A DNA stretch of 21,868 nucleotides from Clostridia bacterium (GTDB lineage: Bacteria > Bacillota > Clostridia > Christensenellales > Borkfalkiaceae): assembly GCA_900767885.1 (NCBI GenBank), contig CAAGAU010000041.1:1-21868 (forward strand), given 5' to 3'. The number at the start of each line of letters is the position of its first letter. Position 1 is the stretch's first letter. Shown here piece after piece: positions 7,297 to 13,427 of the stretch. The notes under the pieces were generated by a model. The model saw only the letters and a list, made by a program, of their open reading frames with translations. It was not told where the DNA came from and searched no databases. The position numbers and the translations under genes were made by a program.

Positions 7297-8483
7297 TAGA
7301 GATTAAAAGCGATAAAATAATAACCCCAAACGGTTTGCGTTCCGGGTATTTATACATCGATAACGGACTTATAGACGGTTTTTTTGAACAACAAAGAACC
7401 GATATCGCTTGCAAAGAAGGTTACGATTTTACGGGCAAATACGTTTCGCCCGGGTTTATAGATTTGCACACTCACGGCGCAGGCGGCTATCCGTTTATAA
7501 ACTGTACCGAAGATGACGTAATAAACGCATGCAATTTTCACTTAAAACACGGCACTACAAGCATTATGCCGACCGTTACGGCGGGCGCGTTTGAAACAAT
7601 GCGGGATGCCGCAAAGAAAATAGCCGCAGTCAAGAGAGGGAACAAAACTAAAAGCAATATAATCGGCGCGCATTTAGAAGGGCCGTATCTTTCCGCAAAA
7701 CAGTGCGGCGCGCAGTGTCCTGAATTTATTACAAAACCGCAAAAAGCGGCTTATAAGTCGATTATCGAAGAGTTCGGCGACTCAATAGCACGTTGGACTT
7801 ACGCTCCCGAAAACGACGAGAAGGGCGAATTCTGCAAATATTTAACGGAACACGGCATAACCGCATCGGCAGGGCATACCGACGCTAAATATGAAGACAT
7901 GAAAACGGCAATCGAAAACGGATGCAATCTCGTAACTCATTTATATTCGTGTACGTCAACCGTAACGCGTGATCATGGTTTCCGCTCGCTCGGCGTAATA
8001 GAAAGCACGTTTTTGCGCGATGAACTTTACGCCGAAATAATAGCCGACGGAAAGCACTTGCCGCCCGAACTTATTAAGATGATTGTAAAAATCAAAGGTG
8101 CGGACAAAACTTTGCTTTGTACCGACAGTTTAGCGATAGCGGGTACGGATATAAAAGAGGGCGTTATGAGCGGCACGGAATTTATCGTAGAGGACGGCGT
8201 TTGCAAGTTGAAAGACCGTTCGGCATTTGCTGGTAGTATCGCCACCGCCGACCGCCTTGTGCGAGTGATGACCAAAGAATGTGGTTATGATATAGTAACC
8301 GCGGTAAAAATGATTACTGAAACTCCCGCGAAAATCGCAAAAATCAATGCGGGCAGTATTGAAAAAGGCAAAAGAGCCGATATTATCGTATTTGACGACA
8401 ATATAAAAGTCGAAGCAACTTTTGTTGTCGGACAAAAAATTGATGCAATACAAATTCAGGAGATAAAAAAATGGAAAAATTAA
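7293..8483 (+). CDS. nagA: N-acetylglucosamine-6-phosphate deacetylase
   Basis: This 396-residue amidohydrolase-superfamily enzyme removes acetate from GlcNAc-6-phosphate. The barrel motifs are in order: DLHTHGAGG (H59, H61), HLEGPYLS (E129, the metal ligand of NagA), SAGHTDA (H195), VTHLYS (H216), ADGKHLPPE, and CTDSLAIAG with the catalytic D278. THLYSC replaces the common THLFNAM, and ADGKHL replaces ADGIHV, so it is a somewhat divergent member. Length is normal. It is translationally coupled to nagB at the 5' end and overlaps the third oxidoreductase by 13 bases at the 3' end. The pair nagB-nagA indicates that an N-acetylglucosamine moiety is released from the substrate handled by this operon. 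No PTS or hexosamine kinase gene is in view. Confidence 0.93.
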   Translation: MIEIKSDKIITPNGLRSGYLYIDNGLIDGFFEQQRTDIACKEGYDFTGKYVSPGFIDLHTHGAGGYPFINCTEDDVINACNFHLKHGTTSIMPTVTAGAFETMRDAAKKIAAVKRGNKTKSNIIGAHLEGPYLSAKQCGAQCPEFITKPQKAAYKSIIEEFGDSIARWTYAPENDEKGEFCKYLTEHGITASAGHTDAKYEDMKTAIENGCNLVTHLYSCTSTVTRDHGFRSLGVIESTFLRDELYAEIIADGKHLPPELIKMIVKIKGADKTLLCTDSLAIAGTDIKEGVMSGTEFIVEDGVCKLKDRSAFAGSIATADRLVRVMTKECGYDIVTAVKMITETPAKIAKINAGSIEKGKRADIIVFDDNIKVEATFVVGQKIDAIQIQEIKKWKN

Positions 8484-9544
8484 ATCTTGCAATAATAGGA
8501 CAAGGAAGAAGCGGTCGCGACATACATGGCTCGTTTTATCGTTCGGAGCGAAACTTGTATTACAGTGTAAAATATGTAATAGATTTCGACGAGGGTCGTC
8601 GCAAAAAAGCTGAGATATTATTTCCGGGTTGCGAAACTTTTTCCGACTATAAGGAATTATTTGATAAAAAAGACGTGGATCTTGTTGTAAATGCTTCTTA
8701 TTCGGAAATGCACTTTGCCATTACAAAAGATTTGTTAATGCACGGAAAACACGTTTTGACCGAAAAGCCGTTTGCCCGCAATCAATTTGAGTGCGAAGAA
8801 CTTATAAAAACAGCCTGTGATAACAACGTAAAACTAATAGTGTTTCACAATACTCAACCAGCGCCTTTCTATGTTCACGCACTCGACGTTATAAAAAGCG
8901 GAATATTGGGAGATGTCAAACAAATAAGTATAAGATATAACGGGTTTTCTCGCAGATGGGATTGGCAAACGTTGCAAAAGAAGATGGGAGGCAGTGCATA
9001 TAACACAGGCCCTCATCCTATCGCTATGGGGCTGGGCTTTTTAGATTTCGACGAAAGCTTTAAAGTGGTTTATTCAAAATTAGACACTGCGCTCACAAGC
9101 GGAGACGCAGAGGACTACGTTAAAATATTGCTTACAGCTCCCAAAAAACCGCTTGTCGATATCGAAATAAATTCTACCGACGCATTCAGCAATTATACAA
9201 TCAAAATTCAAGGCTCACGCGGCACGTTCAAAAACACGCCGGAAAGTTATACGATGAAGTACTATAAAGACAGCGAAAACGAAAGTCATGCCGTCGTCGA
9301 TACTTTTTTGGAAGATGAAAACGGAAATCCGATTTATTGCAGAGAAATACTTAATGTTCACGAAGAAAGCGGAAATTATCAAGGGACTGCATTTGACGTC
9401 GGTACTGCGGCTATTTATGAAAACGCTTATTTTGCTATAACCGAAAACGCCGAACTCGCAATGCCTTTAGAGCATGCGGCTATGGTTATAAATGTAATTG
9501 AAACGGTTCATGCCGAGAATCCGCTTCCCCTCGAATTTCTATAA
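8471..9544 (+). CDS. Gfo/Idh/MocA-family oxidoreductase (third copy)
   Basis: This 357-residue protein begins EKLNLAIIGQGRSGRDIHG, a well-formed GxGxxG Rossmann loop. It carries TEKPFARN with K99 and a second-half active-site motif GSAYNTGPHPIAMGLGF with the conserved-type His. The full length and the Ser/Arg after the loop (GRSGRD) resemble the branch acting on larger glycosides or scyllo-inositol-like sugars. Its start lies inside nagA (13-bp overlap), with CAGGAGAT at 8457-8464 as a strong ribosome-binding site. It is the last gene of the operon and is followed by a terminator-like hairpin 60 bp downstream. Similarity to the two earlier copies appears low, so it is not a recent tandem duplicate. 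Confidence 0.92.
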   Translation: MEKLNLAIIGQGRSGRDIHGSFYRSERNLYYSVKYVIDFDEGRRKKAEILFPGCETFSDYKELFDKKDVDLVVNASYSEMHFAITKDLLMHGKHVLTEKPFARNQFECEELIKTACDNNVKLIVFHNTQPAPFYVHALDVIKSGILGDVKQISIRYNGFSRRWDWQTLQKKMGGSAYNTGPHPIAMGLGFLDFDESFKVVYSKLDTALTSGDAEDYVKILLTAPKKPLVDIEINSTDAFSNYTIKIQGSRGTFKNTPESYTMKYYKDSENESHAVVDTFLEDENGNPIYCREILNVHEESGNYQGTAFDVGTAAIYENAYFAITENAELAMPLEHAAMVINVIETVHAENPLPLEFL

Positions 9545-9602
9545 TCGAATTACATAGCCTTATTGCGGTAAATAAACTTATTAATAGTATAAGTAAAAAG
9601 TG

Positions 9603-9619
9603 CGACTAAGTCGTTTTTT
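9603..9619 (+). terminator. Weak intrinsic terminator after the sugar operon
   Basis: CGAC-TAA-GTCG (9603-9613) is followed directly by six T residues (9614-9619) and preceded by AAAAAG. The stem is only 4 bp plus a possible G.T pair, so the call is tentative. Its position fits the end of the oxidoreductase-nagBA operon. Confidence 0.3.
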
Positions 9620-9647
9620 GTCGACATAGCGAAAAATATTGTATAAT
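9618..9647 (+). promoter_or_regulatory. Sigma-70-type promoter for the GH94 gene
   Basis: A perfect -10 TATAAT lies at 9642-9647, with a TTGTCG -35-like hexamer at 9618-9623 and an 18-bp spacer. An alternative -35, TCGACA at 9621-9626, would give a 15-bp spacer and is less likely. Transcription would start near 9654, leaving a leader of about 70 nt. It implies that the phosphorylase gene is expressed separately from the upstream operon. Confidence 0.6.
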
Positions 9648-9723
9648 ATTAAACGCGTAGCAGATTTAAAGCAAGTCGCGATGAGTACGCATACGAAAGA
9701 TTTTTGATAAACGGTAAATATTT

Positions 9724-12075
9724 ATGGGCGAAAATTACGGAAAATTCAGCAAAAAACCGGGTGGTTACAGAATAGAAAAGTTACCCGAAGCGGGCAATTA
9801 TGAGTACATCTATAAAAACGATGAAACATTAGTTAAAGTCGACCAGTACGGAATAATAACGGCGCAGATAAATCCGCCTGTAGGCGAAACTGTTTTCAAA
9901 CGTGAAGAACGTGAAGTCGGCTCGCCGGTTAAAGCTTATTTTTCGGACGGAGAAAGCGTATTCAACAATTTCGACGTGCTCCGCGCTGATAAGTTGACGA
10001 TCGACTTTTTGCCCGAAAAATCGATTTATAGGCTGACTTTTGGTAAAACTGAAGTGGTAACCGAACTATTCGTAACCGAAAAAAATAAACGGTTTGTAAT
10101 GAATGTTACGGTTAAAAACCTCGGAGAACAAGTAAAAGAATATTCAATTTTAAAGTGTGCTTTTCCGTACCTTAATGAACTTTTAATGGCTCCGTGGGAT
10201 AAGCCGGAATGGTACACGAGAACGGAATATTTAAAAGATAAAAATGCATTTTTAACCACGAAATACAGCGTTGCAGGCAAAAAGGAAGAAAGAAGATATC
10301 TGACGATTGTTTCAAACGATGAAACTAATAACAGAGAATTGAGTCTTGAACGTCTTACTACCTTAACCAAAAATTTCAGCGTTATACCGGATAAAGTCGG
10401 CGGAGTAACCGAAGATACGCTTTATGCGTTTAAACAATGCGTTTCAACTCTTGTAACGGTCAATCTTAAAAGTGGCGAAAGTTATTCGTTCACGCAGGTA
10501 TTTGCCGTAACTGATGATGAAAAAAAAATAGTAGAAAACATAAAAAACTCTGTAAAATACTTCGATTCAATGGTTCGAAAAGCCGAAGAAGAAAAGCTGG
10601 CTGAAAAACACGCTGAATTATTCTCGGTGAGAACGGTTAAGACGGGTGATCCCGATTTTGATAGTTTCGTAAACGGATTTTTGCCGCTCGAAATGTACTG
10701 GGTGTCTTCGCTCGATCGCGGCTGGCCTACGGGAATGCGCGGCGTAAGAGACGCGGCGAACGATTTTGAGGGCATGCTTTGTTATGATAAACAAATGTGC
10801 AAAGGCGTAATCGAAAACATTTTCTCGAAACAGAGAAGCGACGGTTGGTATCCTCGTCAGGTTCCGTTCGGCACCGGCACGAAATTCGATTTAAGAGAGT
10901 TTGTAGATTCGGCATGTTTCTTTACCGAATACGTTTACGACTATCTTGCATACACGGGCGATTATTCCATTTTAGAAAACAAGTATGGTTATTACGATTG
11001 CGAAACGCAGGAAAGCGGCTTAACGCACCTTAAAAAAGGTATGGACTATCTTTTATCGGATGACGCTTTGGGTGTGCATGGTCTTGTAAAAATGCGCGGC
11101 GGCGATTGGCTCGACTGTCTGAGCGGAGCAGGCAAAAAGGGCAGAGGCGAAAGCGTAATGGTGTCTTGCCAGCTCGTAATGTGTCTTAAATATTTAGTTG
11201 AAATATTAAATAAAGTCGGACAGGTAAACGAAGTTGAAAAATACGAAAAAGCCGGCTATAGGTTGAAAAACGCCATAAACAAAGCCGCATTTAACGGTAG
11301 ATTTTATAATGCCGTATATACCGATAACGATACATGGCTGTTCTCCGAAAAAGATGAGGACGGCGAAGAAAGGGTATATGTTCCGACTAATGCTTATGCG
11401 GTTATAAGCGGAGTGGCAAGCGGTAAAGAAAACGAAATCTTTAATGAAATCGCAAAGTTGAAAACTTCTGACGGATACAAGCTTTTCTCAAAGCCGCTCG
11501 GCGGAAAGTTCATAGACGGAATAGGAAAAATGGGCACGGGCGACTTTCAGCCGTACTTTGCCGAAAACGGAAGCGTATACAATCACGGCTCGCAGTGCTT
11601 TTTAATAAGAGCGCTTGCAAAGGCGGGAAGATATGAAGAAATATCCGACGTATTAGGTTATGCTTTACCGCTTTATGCAGACAAACACTCGCCTGAAAAA
11701 ACTTGTTCCGCACCGTATGCAATTACAAACTGTTATCATCTGGTACCATCGTTTTACGGCAGGTCGGGTTTTTCGTTTTTAACGGGTAGCGTGGCGATGA
11801 TAGAGCGTGCAGTCTATTCGTGGGTTTTCGGTCTTAACTTTGCGTTGAATAATATCGTCATAACCCCGTGCGTGCCGAAAGAATACGCGAATGCGGAAAT
11901 AACCACGCCGTTCAACGGTCACAATTTAACGATAAAATACGTCGGTTACGGCGCGCAGATCGAAATTGCCGAAATCGGCGGCAAGTCGTTCGATGTATCC
12001 GCCGAAGGACGTTCGGTGTTGATTGATAAAGCATTGATTACCGATGATTTGACTATCATCATAAAACTCAAATGA
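9724..12075 (+). CDS. GH94 family glycoside phosphorylase
   Basis: This 783-residue protein is an inverting phosphorylase of GH94 type, which splits a beta-glycoside with inorganic phosphate to give an alpha-sugar-1-phosphate. The N-terminal beta-sandwich (about 1-280) starts with YGKFSKKPGGYRI, as in cellobiose-phosphorylase relatives, and is followed by the (alpha/alpha)6 barrel. The key segment GMRGVRDAANDFEG has R342, D343 and the likely general acid D347. GGDWLDCLSGAGKKG and GESVMVSCQLV match the DWND...GESVW region, and SFLTGSVAMIERA matches the WLTGTAAW segment. Its length is typical and it has no signal peptide, so it is cytoplasmic. Known GH94 substrates include cellobiose, cellodextrins, chitobiose, laminaribiose and beta-1,2-glucans. 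Neighbouring nagB/nagA make an N-acetylglucosaminyl substrate worth testing, but the sequence does not decide this. It has its own promoter and a weak ribosome-binding site. Confidence 0.92.
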   Translation: MGENYGKFSKKPGGYRIEKLPEAGNYEYIYKNDETLVKVDQYGIITAQINPPVGETVFKREEREVGSPVKAYFSDGESVFNNFDVLRADKLTIDFLPEKSIYRLTFGKTEVVTELFVTEKNKRFVMNVTVKNLGEQVKEYSILKCAFPYLNELLMAPWDKPEWYTRTEYLKDKNAFLTTKYSVAGKKEERRYLTIVSNDETNNRELSLERLTTLTKNFSVIPDKVGGVTEDTLYAFKQCVSTLVTVNLKSGESYSFTQVFAVTDDEKKIVENIKNSVKYFDSMVRKAEEEKLAEKHAELFSVRTVKTGDPDFDSFVNGFLPLEMYWVSSLDRGWPTGMRGVRDAANDFEGMLCYDKQMCKGVIENIFSKQRSDGWYPRQVPFGTGTKFDLREFVDSACFFTEYVYDYLAYTGDYSILENKYGYYDCETQESGLTHLKKGMDYLLSDDALGVHGLVKMRGGDWLDCLSGAGKKGRGESVMVSCQLVMCLKYLVEILNKVGQVNEVEKYEKAGYRLKNAINKAAFNGRFYNAVYTDNDTWLFSEKDEDGEERVYVPTNAYAVISGVASGKENEIFNEIAKLKTSDGYKLFSKPLGGKFIDGIGKMGTGDFQPYFAENGSVYNHGSQCFLIRALAKAGRYEEISDVLGYALPLYADKHSPEKTCSAPYAITNCYHLVPSFYGRSGFSFLTGSVAMIERAVYSWVFGLNFALNNIVITPCVPKEYANAEITTPFNGHNLTIKYVGYGAQIEIAEIGGKSFDVSAEGRSVLIDKALITDDLTIIIKLK

Positions 12076-12118
12076 ATAAATTATTATAGAAATAAAGTAA
12101 AAAGCCGATTAAAATCAA

Positions 12119-12241
12119 CTATGCGGAATATGGCAGATTATGTATCTGAGCCGCTCTGGAATATTGCTCGAAAGTCCGCTGTTTACTTGACGGTTTGATA
12201 TAGTGCGTAAGCCATTCTTCAAACCAAACTCTATATTTCAT
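12119..12241 (-). pseudogene. Truncated tyrosine recombinase (phage/ICE integrase), N-terminal stub
   Basis: On the minus strand ATG at 12241 opens 40 codons starting MKYRVWFEEWLTHYIKPSS and continuing KQRTFEQYSRAAQIHNLPY before TAG at 12119-12121. This is the N-terminal core-binding (SAM-like) segment of phage-type integrases, where W...WL..Y.KPS.K..T...Y....HI.P.LG is the family pattern. Similarity ends right after the IHxLPY position, where an intact gene would continue for roughly 330 more residues with the R-H-R-Y catalytic domain. AAAGGAGA (12249-12256) sits 7 nt upstream, an excellent ribosome-binding site, so the stub could still be translated. It reads as the scar of a departed or decayed mobile element. 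It is too short to be catalytic. Confidence 0.7.
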
Positions 12242-12274
12242 TTTGATGTCTCCTTTAATTTATATTTTACACCA

Positions 12275-12293
12275 CCTTTACCATTCCTTTACC
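12275..12293. repeat. Two direct CCTTTACC repeats, 11-bp period
   Basis: CCTTTACC occurs at 12275-12282 and again at 12286-12293, one helical turn apart, just upstream (on the minus strand) of the integrase stub. On the minus strand they read GGTAAAGG. They could be binding sites for the integrase or its regulator left from the element. No other copy was noticed nearby. Confidence 0.45.
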
Positions 12294-12330
12294 CCCATGA
12301 TAGCTGTGTGGCGTGTGCTTGTCTTGAACG

Positions 12331-12356
12331 AGTGATTGCGTTTAAAAGCAATCACT
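12331..12356. repeat. Perfect 9-bp inverted repeat between integrase stub and operator region
   Basis: AGTGATTGC (12331-12339) and GCAATCACT (12348-12356) are perfect inverted arms around an 8-base loop GTTTAAAA. A G.T and a C-G pair can extend the stem outward. No U-run follows on either strand, so it is not a standard intrinsic terminator. It may be an operator, a recombination-site remnant or a weak terminator for something upstream. Confidence 0.5.
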
Positions 12357-12369
12357 TGCGGCTGAAAAT

Positions 12370-12383
12370 TTAGCCTTGACTAA
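12370..12383. promoter_or_regulatory. Palindromic operator-like site 1 (TTAG-N6-CTAA)
   Basis: TTAGCCTTGACTAA is a palindrome with half-sites TTAG and CTAA separated by 6 bases, 26 bp upstream of the -35 element at 12409. Its 15-base extension to 12384 (TTAGCCTTGACTAAC) is the exact reverse complement of 12523-12537, so sites 1 and 3 are the same sequence in opposite orientation. The TTAG-N6-CTAA layout recalls operators of DtxR/MntR/IdeR-type metal-dependent repressors, which is an inference from shape only. Confidence 0.55.
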
Positions 12384-12408
12384 CTTTTTAAAAAACCGTT
12401 TTTTTTCC

Positions 12409-12437
12409 TTGACAGCAAAAAAGCAATGTGCTATACT
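12409..12437 (+). promoter_or_regulatory. Near-consensus sigma-70 promoter of the envelope operon
   Basis: TTGACA (12409-12414), a 17-bp spacer and TATACT (12432-12437) give one of the best promoters in the window. The stretch just upstream (12385-12408) is a series of A and T runs that could act as an UP element. Transcription should start near 12443-12445, about 117 nt before the first gene. The palindromes at 12370, 12451 and 12524 surround it, so strong basal activity with repression is the expected control mode. Confidence 0.8.
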
Positions 12438-12450
12438 CCATACAGCGCGG

Positions 12451-12464
12451 TTAGCGGTTGCTAA
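12451..12464. promoter_or_regulatory. Palindromic operator-like site 2 (TTAG-N6-CTAA)
   Basis: TTAGCGGTTGCTAA has the same half-sites and 6-base spacer as sites 1 and 3 but a different centre. It begins 14 bases after the -10 hexamer, so a bound protein would cover the transcription start region. As RNA it would also form a small TTAGC-GGTT-GCTAA hairpin. Confidence 0.5.
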
Positions 12465-12523
12465 TCGGTCGAATATATAAAGCGTTAATCGGTCGTAAAA
12501 ACCGATTTTAAAATCGCGTGCGG

Positions 12524-12537
12524 TTAGTCAAGGCTAA
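12524..12537. promoter_or_regulatory. Palindromic operator-like site 3 (TTAG-N6-CTAA)
   Basis: TTAGTCAAGGCTAA repeats site 1 in inverted orientation. Its 15-base extension GTTAGTCAAGGCTAA covers 12523-12537. It lies 11 bases before the ribosome-binding site of the first gene. Centre-to-centre distances are 81 bp (site 1 to 2) and 73 bp (site 2 to 3), compatible with looping or a downstream roadblock. Confidence 0.55.
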
Positions 12538-12560
12538 CTAAAATCAACAGGTGAGTTAAA

Positions 12561-13424
12561 ATGAAAAAAATAAGCGTAATTTTGGCAATAGTTGCGGTTT
12601 TAGCCGCTTTTGCGTGTTCGTGCAAGGGCGGAGAGAATAAAAGCGATTTGTCTTTAAGCAAAACCGAAATTCTAATGAAGATAGGCGAGTCCGAAAAACT
12701 CGTCCTGAAAAAAGACGGTATCATAGTAACCGACGGTGTAACCTGGACTTCTTCCGACGAAAATTCGGTGGTCGTGAACGACGGGATTATAACGGCGAGG
12801 GCAAAAGGAAAATCGACCGTCGCCGCCGAATACGAAAAAAATAAAGTTACCTGCAAAGTTACGGTAAACGCCGCCGCGCAGACGGGACTTTTCGCCGAGG
12901 AATTGTATCTTTGCGCGGGCGACGAACAAACTCTCGACTTTACCGTAAACGGCGAAAAAGTTACCGACGGGGTTTTATGGAGCAGTTCCGATAAGACGAT
13001 CGCTACGGTAGAAAACGGCAAAGTAACGGGCGTTGAAAAAGGCGCGGCTACGATAACCGCAACTTACGACGGCAGGGAATATACCTGCGTAGCGGAAGTC
13101 AATCCGTCGCCCGTCGGCGAGTACGTCGCAGTCGTTATCGTGAACGAAATGGACGGCGCGACTTTTACTTTCGACCTGACTTTAAAAGCCGATAAAACTT
13201 ACGAATATTCCCGCAGGGATAGCGGCGTTAAAGGCGAGGATGGCTTTATAGCGGGCGAAAAAGTCAATTCGGGCGCGTGGGCGTTTGAAAAAGGCGGCGT
13301 TATAAAATTTACTTACGGGGGCGGCGAAATGAGAATGAAAGTTACGGCGTCTTCCGCATTGCAGTCGGTAGGCGAAATCGTTACGGGCGGTATGCAGTCG
13401 CAAATGTCGTTTGAAAAAAGGTAA
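12561..13424 (+). CDS. Lipoprotein with two Big_2 (bacterial Ig-like) domains
   Basis: This 287-residue protein begins with a short lipoprotein signal MKKISVILAIVAVLAAFACSC. Lipidation would be at C19 or C21 (AFAC or ACSC). Two tandem Big_2 domains follow at about 31-104 and 111-181. Each has the signature VTDGVxWxSSD....V..GxITA..KG..TV.A.Y, clearly duplicated from one another. The C-terminal part (about 185-287) is strand-rich with SGAWAFEKGG-type sequence, like a small lipocalin-like or calycin-type sandwich. It should be anchored on the outer face of the membrane. It is the first gene after the promoter with three palindromes, has AGGTGAG as ribosome-binding site, and lies 3 bases before the next gene. 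Big_2 modules mediate adhesion or act as spacers, and the specific role here is unknown. Confidence 0.85.
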   Translation: MKKISVILAIVAVLAAFACSCKGGENKSDLSLSKTEILMKIGESEKLVLKKDGIIVTDGVTWTSSDENSVVVNDGIITARAKGKSTVAAEYEKNKVTCKVTVNAAAQTGLFAEELYLCAGDEQTLDFTVNGEKVTDGVLWSSSDKTIATVENGKVTGVEKGAATITATYDGREYTCVAEVNPSPVGEYVAVVIVNEMDGATFTFDLTLKADKTYEYSRRDSGVKGEDGFIAGEKVNSGAWAFEKGGVIKFTYGGGEMRMKVTASSALQSVGEIVTGGMQSQMSFEKR

Positions 13425-13427
13425 ATT

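Larger units (their letters stand above)
12444..12560 (+). promoter_or_regulatory. 5' leader with repeats, a hairpin and the ribosome-binding site
   Basis: The inferred transcript leader contains the direct repeat TAATCGGTCG twice (near 12462 and 12487), a hairpin AATCGGT (12487-12493) / ACCGATT (12501-12507) with a 7-base loop, and AGGTGAG at 12549-12555 before the ATG at 12561. No known riboswitch class is recognised. The repeats may simply accompany the two palindromes it contains (sites 2 and 3). Confidence 0.45.

Noticed and set aside
12396..12408. T-run after AAAAAACCG as an intrinsic terminator
   Set aside because: The A and T runs form no GC-containing stem and directly precede a -35 box, so an UP-like element is more plausible.
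12370..12537. A small transposon (MITE) with 15-bp terminal inverted repeats
   Set aside because: The outer 15-mers are perfect inverted repeats, but each is itself a TTAG-N6-CTAA palindrome, a third such site lies between them, and no target-site duplication is visible at the ends. Operators explain the pattern better.
12444..12560. Known riboswitch or T-box in the leader
   Set aside because: No recognisable conserved core, specifier/antiterminator or terminator with U-run was seen.
12524..13021. Minus-strand frame of 165 codons over the Big_2 lipoprotein
   Set aside because: Antisense to a gene with lipobox and two Ig-like repeats. It shows no domain and its end overlaps the promoter/leader region.
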